A stretch of DNA of 64,000 nucleotides, from assembly GCF_004366735.1 (NCBI RefSeq), contig NZ_SOQX01000009.1, positions 1 through 64,000 on the forward strand, given 5' to 3'. A program made the position numbers and the translations under genes. The DNA comes from Thiohalophilus thiocyanatoxydans (GTDB taxonomy: Bacteria; Pseudomonadota; Gammaproteobacteria; UBA6429; Thiohalophilaceae). The first letter of the stretch is position 1, and every line of letters begins with the position of its first letter. Below the pieces are notes generated by a model. The model ran no database searches. It was not told where the DNA came from and saw nothing but the letters and a program-made list of their open reading frames with translations. This document shows, one piece after another, positions 42,520 to 50,965 of this stretch.

Positions 42520-43605
42520 CTATTGGTCGGATTCGGTTGCCAGCTGTTGCAACAGGGCCTTGATCGGTGCGGGCAGGCCCCGCGCGTCAGGCCGGCGTGT
42601 GTTATACCAGACTCTTTTACTCGGTTCCATCATCCGCGTGGGGGCCCCCCGGATCGCGCCGCACAGCGGCTGGATGTCGAGATGAAAGTGGCTGAAGGTG
42701 TGACGCAACGGGGCCTGCGGGGTCAGCTCCTCCGTCTCCAGGCCGAGCTGGCTGGCGCACCACTGCTGTGGCGGGGTGTCCGGCGGGCACTCGGGAAAGC
42801 TCCACAGCCCGCCCCAGATGCCCGCCGGCGGGCGCTGCTCCAGCAGCACCTCGCCGGCGGCGTTTTGCAGGATCAGCATGGTGGTCTGGCGCACCGGCAG
42901 GGCCTTGCGCGGTTTGCGGCCGGGGTAGTCGTGGGGATTGCCCTGCCGGCGGGCCTGGCAGCCGTCGGCCAGCGGGCAGCCCGGGCAGTCGGGCTGGCGG
43001 CGCCGGCAGACGGTCGCGCCCAGATCCATGATCGCCTGGGTATAGTCCCGCACCCGCCGGCCCGGGGTGGCGGCCTCGGCCAGTTCCCAGAGGCGCCGCT
43101 CCACCGCCTTTTCGCCCGGCCAGCCATCGACGGCATGGTAGCGGGCGAGCACCCGTTTGGCATTGCCGTCGAGAATGGCAAAGCGTTGATCCCGGGCCTG
43201 GGCCAGAATCGCCCCGGCGGTGGAGCGGCCGATCCCGGGCAGGGCGAGCACTTGCTCGAAATCGGCCGGAAAATCGCCGGCGTGCTGATCCCGGATCTGT
43301 TGCGCCGCCCTGTGCAGATTGCGCGCCCGGGCGTAGTAACCCAGCCCGGTCCACAGGTGCAGCACCTCGTCCAGCTCGGCGTCGGCCAGCGAGCGGATAG
43401 CCGGGAAGCGGGCCATGAAGCGTTCGAAATAGGGAATCACCGTGGCTACCTGGGTCTGTTGCAGCATGATCTCGGAGATCCAGACCCGGTAGGCACTGCG
43501 ATCCTTCTGCCAGGGGAGATCGTGGCGACCGCACTGGTCGAACCAGGCGAGCAGACGCTGGTCGAAGCGGGCGGGTTGCTGCGTGGGGTGGTTGTCAGGG
43601 GACAT
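42520..43605 (-). CDS. mutY: A/G-specific adenine glycosylase MutY
   Basis: Removes adenine mispaired with 8-oxoguanine. The catalytic E45 is in [12 protein letters not shown] and D145 in [10 protein letters not shown]. The helix-hairpin-helix is [13 protein letters not shown]. The 4Fe-4S cysteines are C199, C206, C209 and C215 with the family spacing C-X6-C-X2-C-X5-C. The C-terminal NUDT1-like domain ([13 protein letters not shown]...[13 protein letters not shown]) is complete; length 361 is normal. It overlaps the preceding SRPBCC gene by 11 bases. Confidence 0.97.
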   Translation of the reverse strand: MSPDNHPTQQPARFDQRLLAWFDQCGRHDLPWQKDRSAYRVWISEIMLQQTQVATVIPYFERFMARFPAIRSLADAELDEVLHLWTGLGYYARARNLHRAAQQIRDQHAGDFPADFEQVLALPGIGRSTAGAILAQARDQRFAILDGNAKRVLARYHAVDGWPGEKAVERRLWELAEAATPGRRVRDYTQAIMDLGATVCRRRQPDCPGCPLADGCQARRQGNPHDYPGRKPRKALPVRQTTMLILQNAAGEVLLEQRPPAGIWGGLWSFPECPPDTPPQQWCASQLGLETEELTPQAPLRHTFSHFHLDIQPLCGAIRGAPTRMMEPSKRVWYNTRRPDARGLPAPIKALLQQLATESDQ

Positions 43606-44209
43606 CGGGGGCGCGTTGTTCCAGGTTGTTGATCAAAGTGGTGCTCTCGTTGAGCAGTTTGTGTTTGAAGATGGCCGTACCGATCAGCGGCGGCACCCAG
43701 AAACGCGGCTGCAGATCGGCGCTGAGGGTGACACGGGTGCCGTGCCCGGCCGGCGCAATATGCCACAGGGTGCGCCCCGAGTGAAAATCGCTCTGTTGGG
43801 GATCGTCGATCAGGCGGATATAGCCCTGGCCCAGGGAAGTGGCGATCTGTACCTGGGTGACCCGGCGGCAGAATACCAGCACACAGCCTTCGCTGATCAC
43901 CTCCACCCGCTGCCGCTCTCCCTGTGTGTCGATCACCCGGCTGCTGACGATCACCTCGCTTAGCCTGTGCAGCTGATCGTAGTCGGTAAGTTGCCGGTAA
44001 ACCGCGTTCGTCGGTACGTCGATCTGCATTTGCAGGTGGATTAGAAAATGATCGCCGTCACGGCGCACCTGCGAGTGCAGTATCTCCCCCGCATGCAGGG
44101 CGGCGGGACACAGGCAGGCCACCACCAGCGCCCCGAACCAGCGGCAGGCTAAATTAGTTGAACAGCTTCTTGAGTGCGTCGCCAGCCTTCTCCTCCAGCT
44201 TCTTTTCAA
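43595..44209 (-). CDS. Exported SRPBCC/START-like protein
   Basis: A protein of up to 204 residues with an export signal ([21 protein letters not shown]) and a SRPBCC-like body ([33 protein letters not shown]...[21 protein letters not shown]). Such proteins bind hydrophobic ligands. The start is uncertain: the longest frame begins with TTG 56 bases inside the 3' end of the AsmA gene, where GGAGGAG lies nearby; otherwise only GTG codons within the signal remain. It is probably coupled to the AsmA gene and overlaps mutY downstream. Confidence 0.7.
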   Translation of the reverse strand: MKRSWRRRLATHSRSCSTNLACRWFGALVVACLCPAALHAGEILHSQVRRDGDHFLIHLQMQIDVPTNAVYRQLTDYDQLHRLSEVIVSSRVIDTQGERQRVEVISEGCVLVFCRRVTQVQIATSLGQGYIRLIDDPQQSDFHSGRTLWHIAPAGHGTRVTLSADLQPRFWVPPLIGTAIFKHKLLNESTTLINNLEQRAPDVP

Positions 44210-46418
44210 TCTTCTCTTTTTCCTGCTCGATTTTTTCGTCGGCTTTCTTTTTCACTTCGGCCCGGGCTTCGGCTTCCGCCTTGTCCAGCGCCTTGCGGCT
44301 CTCGGCACGCAGGTAGTCGCTGAAGTCCGGTTGCGGGGTCAGGCTGTCGAGCGGCCCCTTGAAGTGAATCTTGAACGGCGTCTTGTCCATCTGTTCATAG
44401 CGCTTGCCCTCGGCCACTTCGCCCTTGGAGGTCAGTTTGATAAAGGCGGTGTAGTCACTGTACAGGCGGACCAGGTCGAAGCTGCCTTCGCCGCGGATGC
44501 GTCCGAAGGGCAGGCGTGCCCGCAGATCGTTGTTGCGCGCCAGGCCGTTTTTGATCTGCAGCGTACCGGTCACCTCGGATAAGTAACTGGCGTTGTCCGC
44601 CTGCGGATTCTTGATGCTGGCGAACTGCTGTTGGATCTTGTCCAGGCGGGTTTTGGCTTCCACCAGGTTGGCGGCGTCGGTGACCGCCTTGAGGTCGTTG
44701 TCGATCTCGTTGACCACGTTTTGCAGTTGCGCCATGTCGATGCCTTTCACCTCGGCTTCCTGGACAGCAAACCGGCTGTTGCCGCTCAGGGTCTTGCGAA
44801 TAGCCTCGGGATCGTTCCCCCGTGCGCTCAGCTCGAGCGAAAGATCGGTGCGACCGCGCAGTTTGTCATCGCCCCACAGATCCTTGAGCAGGGGCCCGAT
44901 CTGCACCCCGGCCAGGGTTTCATTCAGCGTCAGGCGCGGGGTGTCGTCGCGGACATCCAGGGTAATGTCGCCACTGTAACTGCCCTCGTACAGTTGCGCC
45001 CCCAGCGGGTGCAGGCGAACCCGACCATCCCGGGCGCGCGTGCTGATCCGGATCGCGCGTGAGTGCAGGTTCATGGCCTTGAGCCGCTCGATGCGCAAGG
45101 TGCCTTCGATGTCCAGGGGGCGAATGGCTTCGACCGGGATCATGCCCGTGGAGGCCGCCGCGGCAGTGGCCGGTGTGGCGGGGACGGCCTGGCTGTCGGA
45201 TGCGGACTTGTCGGCAGGCGGGGCCGCCTCGCCGGCGTCGGGCGGCGGCAGGTAACGGTCCACGTCGATTTGATCGAGGGTCAACGCATAGGTGATCGCG
45301 GGCTGGCTGAAGTCGCTGATCGCCAGTTCGCCGCTGAGCTCACTTTCATCGAACTGTACAAACAGCTCCGGGATAGTGACCTGCTGGAGATCGCCGTTGA
45401 TAGCGGCATTCAGCTGCGCTGTTTGCAGTGCCTGCTCGTCAGCCATCGGCGGCAGTTCGATCTGCAGTTGTTGCAGTAGCATTCTGGGAGAGAACGGTTC
45501 CACTGCCACGCTGGCTTGATAAGTGGGCGCCTGCAGAATCCGGCTGGCCTCGATGTCCGTTTGCATTTGTACGTCGAATGTCTCCAGCGAGAGGGCCTCG
45601 GCCGTGGCCGTTTGGCGGGCCAGATCCAGCTGGATCCGCGGCCCGCTCAGCCGGATGTCGGCCTGATCGCCGGGGATCAGGGGGCTTTTCATGTCGACAT
45701 GAAATTGCAGCTTCTCGGCCAGTAACTGTTGTTGTTCCAGGTGGGCGGTGAGCTGCAGCGAGAGGCGGCCGCTGGCATCAAACTGCGGCTCGCGGCTTTG
45801 CAGACGAAAGTCGGCGCTGAGTGGAATGGGGGTGGCCAGGGCGATGCGGCCAAGGGTCAGATTGAGCGGATCCAGTTCAATGTATTGCCCGCTGGTTTGA
45901 TCGTCCCAGATCACCCGCGCCTGGCGCATTTCCACGCCCGCCACGGCCAGCGCCGCAAGCGGCGAGGGGCCACCGCTCTCCGGCGCCGCGTCAGGCGCCT
46001 GGCTTTGTGGCGCCGGTTGCAGCAGATCGTCCCAGTTACTGACGCCTTCAGCATTGCGTTGCAGGGTCACATCCAGCCCGTTCAGGATAATCTGACCGAC
46101 TTCCAGCTCGGCGAACAGCAAGGGCCAGAGCCGGACCCGCACCTCGACCTGTTCCACCGCGGCAAAGGTCTCGGGTTCGAAACCGGGCGCATTGGCCAGC
46201 CGGGTTTCGCCCAGTTCCACGCCCAGCCAGGGAAAGAAACTCCAGCTGATATCGCCGGCAATGTTCAGTTCCCGCCCGGTCTGCGCCTCGACCGTGTCGC
46301 TGATCGTCTCTTTATAGTCGTTGGGATCGATCACCAGGGTGACCACCGCAATACTGGCCAGCACCAGTAACACCAGTGCCGCCACTATGATCAAAAAGAT
46401 TTTCAAAATCGATTTCAT
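44154..46418 (-). CDS. AsmA-family inner-membrane-anchored protein
   Basis: A 754-residue protein with one N-terminal TM segment (KSILKIFLIIVAALVLLVLASIAVVTLV) and a long periplasmic part. The N-terminal domain has the AsmA signature DPNDYKETISDTVEAQTGRELNIAGDISWSFFPWLGVELG. The C-terminal half holds RVRLHPLGAQLYEGSYSGDITL and LDLSARGND-like repeats, and ends in a charged coiled coil ([24 protein letters not shown]). The family is linked to phospholipid transfer and outer-membrane homeostasis. I chose the ATG of MKSILKI; an ATG five codons earlier exists. Confidence 0.92.
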   Translation of the reverse strand: MKSILKIFLIIVAALVLLVLASIAVVTLVIDPNDYKETISDTVEAQTGRELNIAGDISWSFFPWLGVELGETRLANAPGFEPETFAAVEQVEVRVRLWPLLFAELEVGQIILNGLDVTLQRNAEGVSNWDDLLQPAPQSQAPDAAPESGGPSPLAALAVAGVEMRQARVIWDDQTSGQYIELDPLNLTLGRIALATPIPLSADFRLQSREPQFDASGRLSLQLTAHLEQQQLLAEKLQFHVDMKSPLIPGDQADIRLSGPRIQLDLARQTATAEALSLETFDVQMQTDIEASRILQAPTYQASVAVEPFSPRMLLQQLQIELPPMADEQALQTAQLNAAINGDLQQVTIPELFVQFDESELSGELAISDFSQPAITYALTLDQIDVDRYLPPPDAGEAAPPADKSASDSQAVPATPATAAAASTGMIPVEAIRPLDIEGTLRIERLKAMNLHSRAIRISTRARDGRVRLHPLGAQLYEGSYSGDITLDVRDDTPRLTLNETLAGVQIGPLLKDLWGDDKLRGRTDLSLELSARGNDPEAIRKTLSGNSRFAVQEAEVKGIDMAQLQNVVNEIDNDLKAVTDAANLVEAKTRLDKIQQQFASIKNPQADNASYLSEVTGTLQIKNGLARNNDLRARLPFGRIRGEGSFDLVRLYSDYTAFIKLTSKGEVAEGKRYEQMDKTPFKIHFKGPLDSLTPQPDFSDYLRAESRKALDKAEAEARAEVKKKADEKIEQEKEKIEKKLEEKAGDALKKLFN

Positions 46419-46632
46419 GGATTGTCCTGTCACTCTGCGAACGGGCTAACGTATTGTATTAAGTATGAGTGTATTACAGGGGTAAACCGCTGTCTGTTGG
46501 TTAGTGCGCCGAAAACGGGGCTGAGGGGGTCGCGACACCGAGCGGGCGATCCGTGATCCCGGGTGGGATTCGGCGAGTCACAGGCGCTGAGGGGGCCGGT
46601 TCGATGCCCGGCAGGACGGGGCGGCCTGAAAG

Positions 46633-46706
46633 TGGAGCGGGTGATGGGAATCGAACCCACATTAGAAGCTTGGGAAGCTCCGGTTCTACCATTGAACTAC
46701 ACCCGC
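46633..46706 (-). tRNA. tRNA-Gly (CCC)
   Basis: The minus strand forms a 74-base cloverleaf: acceptor GCGGGTG with CACCCGC, D-arm GTTC/GAAC, anticodon stem GGAGC/GCTTC with loop TTCCCAA (anticodon CCC), T-arm with TTCGATT, discriminator T and an encoded CCA. Confidence 0.95.
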
Positions 46707-46708
46707 GG

Positions 46709-46731
46709 GCTCGCGCTATTCTAGCGCGAGC
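46709..46731 (-). promoter_or_regulatory. 10-bp palindrome holding the tRNA-Gly -10 box
   Basis: GCTCGCGCTA pairs with TAGCGCGAGC around TTC. Read on the minus strand, the centre spells TAGAAT, a good -10 hexamer about 10 bases before the mature tRNA 5' end. The GC-rich sequence after the -10 box resembles the discriminator of stringently controlled stable-RNA promoters. No clear -35 is seen. Confidence 0.5.
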
Positions 46732-46735
46732 AGGG

Positions 46736-46830
46736 GCGAGGTACTAGGGACGAGTGACGAGGAAAACCCGGACCCGGGTTGCTTATCGGTTCAGCCTTGT
46801 TCCTGTAGGAGCGCTTTACAAGCGCGATGG
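46736..46830. repeat. Heptamer repeat followed by a REP-like hairpin
   Basis: GCGAGGTACTAGGGACGAGT and following bases (46736-46762) belong to the GTAACGA heptamer family. At 46804-46830 a REP-type sequence (TGTAGGAGCGCTTTACAAGC) folds with GCGCTT and AAGCGC around a 3-base loop, like the REPs of pseudomonads. No gene is visible from here to thiS. Confidence 0.65.
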
Positions 46831-47026
46831 TCAGAGGCAGGGCTTGTTGCTGCGGCAAGGGCCTTCCACGAGTCTTTCGGGCAGCGCCGGATACGCGCCC
46901 CTGGCGCTTTTTCGACCGGGCTCCCTTGATCCTGACGAAGTCTGCCCGCAACTGGTAAGATAGCGAGCTTTAGCGTGGCGGCGGCCGCGTTTCCCTTACT
47001 TTTATCTGGTGTTTGGCGGCAGGATT

Positions 47027-47227
47027 ATGCAGATCATCGTCAATGGCGAGCAGAAACAGATTGAGCCGGGTCTGACGGCGGCGGCGCTGGTCGAGCAGAT
47101 GGGCCTCGGCGGGCGGCGTATCGCCATGGAGGTGAATCAGGAGATCCTGCCGCGCAGCCGCTATGGGGAGCACGCCTTTACCGACGGCGATCGGGTCGAA
47201 ATCGTCCACGCCGTGGGCGGTGGTTGA
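47027..47227 (+). CDS. thiS: Sulfur carrier protein ThiS
   Basis: A 66-residue ubiquitin-like carrier whose C-terminal GG (VHAVGGG) is thiocarboxylated to deliver sulfur for the thiamine thiazole ring. It begins MQIIVNGEQKQIEPGLTAAALVEQMGL, with AGGA just upstream. It lies 57 bases before thiG. I saw no TPP riboswitch signature ahead of it. Confidence 0.93.
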   Translation: MQIIVNGEQKQIEPGLTAAALVEQMGLGGRRIAMEVNQEILPRSRYGEHAFTDGDRVEIVHAVGGG

Positions 47228-47284
47228 TCTGCCGGGCCGCCCGGCAGGGTATAATCCACTTTTTCACCCGCCCGATTTTCAGGA

Positions 47285-48085
47285 ATGAGCATGAGCAGCA
47301 GTAAACAGGACACCCCGTTGACCATTGCCGGCAAGGAATACCGTTCCCGGCTGCTGGTGGGCAGCGGCAAATACAAAGATCTGGAAGAGACCCGCCTGGC
47401 CACCGAGGCCTCCGGCGCCGAGATCGTTACCGTGGCGGTACGCCGCAGCAACATCGGCCAGAACCCGGACGAGCCGAACCTGCTCGACGCCATCCCGACG
47501 GATAAATACACCATCCTGCCCAACACCGCCGGCTGCTATACCGCCGACGACGCGGTGCGCACCTGCCGCCTGGCCCGCGAGCTGCTGGACGGCCACAACC
47601 TGGTCAAACTGGAAGTACTGGGCGACGAGAAGACTTTGTTCCCCGATGTGCAGCAGACCCTCAAGGCGGCCGAGACCCTGATCCAGGACGGCTTCAAGGT
47701 GATGGTCTATACCACCGACGATCTGATTATCGCCAAAGAGCTTGAAGCCATGGGCTGCGTGGCGGTGATGCCGCTGGCCGCACCCATCGGCTCGGGGCTG
47801 GGGATCCGCAATCCCTATAACATCCGCTTTATCATCGAGGAGCTGAGCGTACCGGTACTGGTGGACGCCGGAGTCGGGACCGCCTCCGATGCGGCGGTGG
47901 CGATGGAGCTGGGTTGCGACGGGGTGCTGATGAACACCGCCATCGCCGGCGCGCAGAATCCGGTGCTGATGGCCTCGGCCATGAAAAAGGCGATCGAGGC
48001 GGGCCGGGAGGCCTACCTGGCCGGGCGCATGCCGCGCAAGCAGTACGCCAGTGCCTCGTCGCCGCTGGATGGGACCTTTTTCTAG
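47285..48085 (+). CDS. thiG: Thiazole synthase ThiG
   Basis: Forms the thiazole phosphate of thiamine from deoxyxylulose phosphate, dehydroglycine and ThiS thiocarboxylate. The TIM-barrel Schiff-base lysine is K108 in [10 protein letters not shown]. The phosphate-binding motifs [15 protein letters not shown] and [30 protein letters not shown] are present. The start may be the second ATG (47291), since AGGA is better spaced to it. thiS-thiG is a partial operon; other thi genes are elsewhere. Confidence 0.97.
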   Translation: MSMSSSKQDTPLTIAGKEYRSRLLVGSGKYKDLEETRLATEASGAEIVTVAVRRSNIGQNPDEPNLLDAIPTDKYTILPNTAGCYTADDAVRTCRLARELLDGHNLVKLEVLGDEKTLFPDVQQTLKAAETLIQDGFKVMVYTTDDLIIAKELEAMGCVAVMPLAAPIGSGLGIRNPYNIRFIIEELSVPVLVDAGVGTASDAAVAMELGCDGVLMNTAIAGAQNPVLMASAMKKAIEAGREAYLAGRMPRKQYASASSPLDGTFF

Positions 48086-48103
48086 GCCGCCTCTGAATCA
48101 AAG

Positions 48104-48207
48104 GGTCATTGCGAGGAACAAAGTGACGAAGCAATCTCTAGCCGATTGATTTGTCTTCATCAGATTGCCACGCGAAGTTTATGCCCGTCAGGGTGCTCGC
48201 AATGACC
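48104..48207. repeat. MITE-like element with 12-bp perfect terminal inverted repeats
   Basis: GGTCATTGCGAG at 48104-48115 is exactly complementary to CTCGCAATGACC at 48196-48207. The 104-base unit lies 18 bases after thiG. Its interior includes AAGCAATCT and AGATTGCC as a second inverted pair, so the whole can fold. Elements starting GTCATTGCGAG are common dispersed repeats in many bacteria. No gene inside. Confidence 0.8.
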
Positions 48208-48283
48208 TGGAACCGCCCTTAAGAATACGTGAGACATTGGACATTGTTCCATCTGGTTGGCGCGAGCCATTGTATGAGCCAGG

Positions 48284-48886
48284 TCAGCTTTTCCCGATCA
48301 GGCTCTCTTCCCCTTTGACCAGCCGGGCAATGTTACTGCGGTGGCGCCAGAAGGAGAGCACCACCATGGCGAGGGTGGCGAGGATCAGTGCCCACTGCGC
48401 GCCTGCAAACAGCCAGACAAAGAGCGGTGCCAGCGCCATGGCCACCAGCGCCGAGAGCGAGGAGATTTTCAGCCCCTTGGCGATAAACAGCCAGGTGGCC
48501 GCGGTGGCCAGACCGGCCCAGAGATTAAACCCGAACAGCACCCCCAGCAGGGTCGCCACCCCCTTGCCGCCCCTGAACTGGAAAAACACCGGATACAGAT
48601 GGCCGACAAAGGCCGCGAAGCCAACCAGTCCCAGCACCGGCGGGCTGACCTGAAGAGTGACCGCCAGCAGGACCGGCAGCAGCCCCTTGAGCATATCGCC
48701 CAGCAGGGTGACGGCGGCGGCTTTCCTGCTGCCCAGACGCAGCACATTGGTGGCGCCGGGATTGCCCGAGCCCTGGCCGCGCGGGTCGGGCAGGCCCGCC
48801 AGCTTGCAGACGATGATGGCCGATGAGAGCGAGCCGAGCAGATAGGCGCCCGCGATGAGCGTGTAATCGATGATATCCATGGACAA
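48284..48886 (-). CDS. plsY: Acyl-phosphate:glycerol-3-phosphate acyltransferase PlsY
   Basis: Integral membrane enzyme that begins phospholipid synthesis by acylating glycerol-3-phosphate from acyl-phosphate. The three cytoplasmic motifs are visible: GSLSSAIIV, GSGNPGATNVLRLG and FQFRGGKGVAT. About five TM segments and 200 residues fit the family. A second ATG two codons later is an equal start. It diverges from folB, as in many gammaproteobacteria. Confidence 0.96.
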   Translation of the reverse strand: MSMDIIDYTLIAGAYLLGSLSSAIIVCKLAGLPDPRGQGSGNPGATNVLRLGSRKAAAVTLLGDMLKGLLPVLLAVTLQVSPPVLGLVGFAAFVGHLYPVFFQFRGGKGVATLLGVLFGFNLWAGLATAATWLFIAKGLKISSLSALVAMALAPLFVWLFAGAQWALILATLAMVVLSFWRHRSNIARLVKGEESLIGKS

Positions 48887-48976
48887 ATTATCCCCCCACT
48901 GGAGGCCGAATTATAGAGGGATTGGCGCAAGCCGTGTATAGTTGGGCGCCAGTTGATCAGGCAAAGTTGTACGATT

Positions 48977-49333
48977 ATGGATATTGTTTATCTCAACGAT
49001 CTGCGCATTGATACCGTCATCGGTATCTATGACTGGGAGCGGCGCATCAAGCAGACCGTGGTGCTGGATCTGGAAATGGGCGCCGACATTCGCCAGGCGG
49101 CCGCCAGCGATCACATCGACGACACGCTCAACTACAAGGCGGTGGCCAAACGGATCATCGGCTTTGTGGAAGAGAGCGAATACCAGCTGGTGGAGACTCT
49201 GGCGGAAAAGGTCGCCGAAATCATTCTGGGCGAATTCAACGTGCCCTGGGTGCGGATCCGGCTTAACAAGCAGGGCGCGGTGCGCGGCGCGCGTGACGTG
49301 GGCGTGATCATCGAGCGCGGCACGCAGGCCTGA
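48977..49333 (+). CDS. folB: Dihydroneopterin aldolase FolB
   Basis: Cleaves dihydroneopterin to hydroxymethyl-dihydropterin in folate synthesis. The 118 residues start MDIVYLNDLRIDTVIGIYDWERRIKQ; the active-site Glu is in IYDWE and the catalytic Lys in LAEKVAEIILGEF or the later RLNKQGAVRGARDVGVIIER. It ends 1 base before folK, so they form an operon. Confidence 0.94.
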   Translation: MDIVYLNDLRIDTVIGIYDWERRIKQTVVLDLEMGADIRQAAASDHIDDTLNYKAVAKRIIGFVEESEYQLVETLAEKVAEIILGEFNVPWVRIRLNKQGAVRGARDVGVIIERGTQA

Positions 49334-49334
49334 C

Positions 49335-49826
49335 ATGGCCCAGATCTACATCAGCATCGGCAGCAATATCGACGCGGAACACAACATCCGCGGCGCGGTC
49401 CATGCGCTGAGAGAGCAGTACGGCGAACTGACCCTCTCCAGCGTCTATGAAAGCGCCTCGGTCGGCTTCGAGGGTGACAACTTTCTCAACCTGGTTGTCG
49501 GGTTGAAAACGGATCAGCCCGTTCAACAGGTCCTTGATACCCTGCACGATATCGAAAACCAATACGGACGCAAACGCACTGGCCCGCGTTTTTCATCCAG
49601 AACCCTGGACCTGGATCTGCTGCTGTACGACGATCTGGATCTGCATGATCAGGGCATCGACCTCCCGCGCGAGGAGATCACCCATAACGCCTTCGTCCTG
49701 CAACCCCTGGCCGAGATCGCCCCGGACCTCCGGCATCCCCAGCAACAGCTGAGCATGGCCCAACTGTGGCAACAATTCGACAAGGCCAGCCAGTCACTCT
49801 GGCCGATTCCTTTCGTATGGGAATAA
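49335..49826 (+). CDS. folK: 2-amino-4-hydroxy-6-hydroxymethyldihydropteridine diphosphokinase FolK
   Basis: Pyrophosphorylates hydroxymethyl-dihydropterin, the step after FolB. The family motifs are ISIGSNIDAEHNI, YESASVGFEGDNFLNLVVGL, RTGPRFSSRTLDLDLLLYDD (the metal-binding DLD) and FVLQPLAEIAPDL. Length 163 is typical. An octamer repeat cluster begins 8 bases after its stop. Confidence 0.95.
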   Translation: MAQIYISIGSNIDAEHNIRGAVHALREQYGELTLSSVYESASVGFEGDNFLNLVVGLKTDQPVQQVLDTLHDIENQYGRKRTGPRFSSRTLDLDLLLYDDLDLHDQGIDLPREEITHNAFVLQPLAEIAPDLRHPQQQLSMAQLWQQFDKASQSLWPIPFVWE

Positions 49827-49834
49827 AGAGCTTT

Positions 49835-50170
49835 ACCACGAAGGCGCGAAGACACGAAGTATTAAATACTGAAAATCAACACTATGAAACTGCCTTGTTT
49901 GCATCGTGGCCTGGTTTTTTGAACGGGGATCAAGAGCTTAACCACGAAGTCGCGAAGACACGAAGTGTTACTACTGAATAAAACAACATCCTGAAAAAGC
50001 TTTCGCTTTTCTTCGCGTCTTCGTGCCTTCGTGGTGAATCATTACCACGAAGACGCGAAGTGTTAGCACTGAGTAAAACAAGCACTGAAAAGATTTGTTT
50101 TTCTTGGTGTCTTGGTGGTTTTTAAATAATTCGTTGTTTACTTCGAGTCTTCGCGCCTTCGTGGTGAATC
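49835..50170. repeat. Octamer repeat cluster (CACGAAGG family), direct and inverted copies
   Basis: Units of the CACGAAGG/CGCGAAGA type occur in direct orientation at 49835-49860, 49941-49966 and 50044-50060. They are inverted at 50011-50037, in a diverged form near 50103-50120, and at 50141-50165. The cluster fills the whole gap between two convergent genes, 8 bases after one stop and about 5 bases before the other. Phrases such as GAGCTT-ACCACGAAG are repeated with the units, so whole modules were duplicated. Confidence 0.85.
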
Positions 50171-50174
50171 AATT

Positions 50175-50909
50175 TTATGAATTCAGCGAGCGCCCGCCAT
50201 CGACGGCGAGGATCTGGCCGGTCATGTAGTCGGCGTCGCGGATGAGATAGAGAATCGCTTTGGCAATGTCGTCCGGACTGCCGCGGCGTTTGAGGAAGGT
50301 ACGCGAGATAATTTTTTCCTTGTCCTCATCTTCCAGGTTTTCCGGCCACAGGATGGCGCCGGGGGCGACGCCGTTGACGCGGATCTCGGGGCCGAGTTCG
50401 GCGGCCAGGGCCTTGGTCATCATGCCCAGTGACGCCTTGGCCATGCTGTAGAGGGGAAAGTTGCGCAGCGGCCGTTCGGCGTGGATGTCGACGATGTTGA
50501 CGATGCAGCCCTGCTGCTCTTGCAGATACGGCGCCGCCGCCTGGCTCAGGAAAAACGGCGCCTTGACGTTGGATCCCATCAGGTCGTCCCACTGCGCAAT
50601 ACTGGCCGACTCGACGGGAGTGGGATAAAAGGTCGAGGCGTTGTTGATCAGCACATCCAGTCGCCCCCAGACCTGCGCGGCCTGTTTGGCCAGTTGCCGC
50701 AGCTCGTTGGTGTGGTGCAGATCGGCCTGTGCCAGCACGACCGAATCGGCGCGCTGGTGTTCCAGTTCCAGTTGCAGTTGTTCTGCCGCCTCGCGCGAGT
50801 GGCGATAATGCAGCACGATGTTCATGCCCTGCTCGTGCAGCAGGCGTGCGGTCGTGGCGCCGATCCGGTGGGCCGCGCCGGTAATCAAAACCACCTTGTG
50901 TTCAGACAT
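50175..50909 (-). CDS. Short-chain dehydrogenase, probable pteridine reductase
   Basis: A 244-residue Rossmann-fold NAD(P)H oxidoreductase. The cofactor loop is TGAAHRIGATTARLL, with the HYRHSREAAE stretch of NADPH-preferring pteridine reductases. The middle has NNASTFYPTP and the catalytic YSMAK. The C-terminal MTGQILAVDGGRSL is typical. The GAAHRIG loop and the neighbouring folB-folK suggest a FolM/PTR1-type dihydrofolate or dihydrobiopterin reductase; a general SDR cannot be excluded. Confidence 0.82.
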   Translation of the reverse strand: MSEHKVVLITGAAHRIGATTARLLHEQGMNIVLHYRHSREAAEQLQLELEHQRADSVVLAQADLHHTNELRQLAKQAAQVWGRLDVLINNASTFYPTPVESASIAQWDDLMGSNVKAPFFLSQAAAPYLQEQQGCIVNIVDIHAERPLRNFPLYSMAKASLGMMTKALAAELGPEIRVNGVAPGAILWPENLEDEDKEKIISRTFLKRRGSPDDIAKAILYLIRDADYMTGQILAVDGGRSLNS

Positions 50910-50965
50910 GCTGTGTTATCCTTCGGTTTTCGCCACCAGCCGTACACTTTAAACGTAATCAGCCG

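Noticed and set aside
46831-47026. TPP riboswitch ahead of thiS
   Set aside because: The CTGAGA and related conserved blocks are not present.
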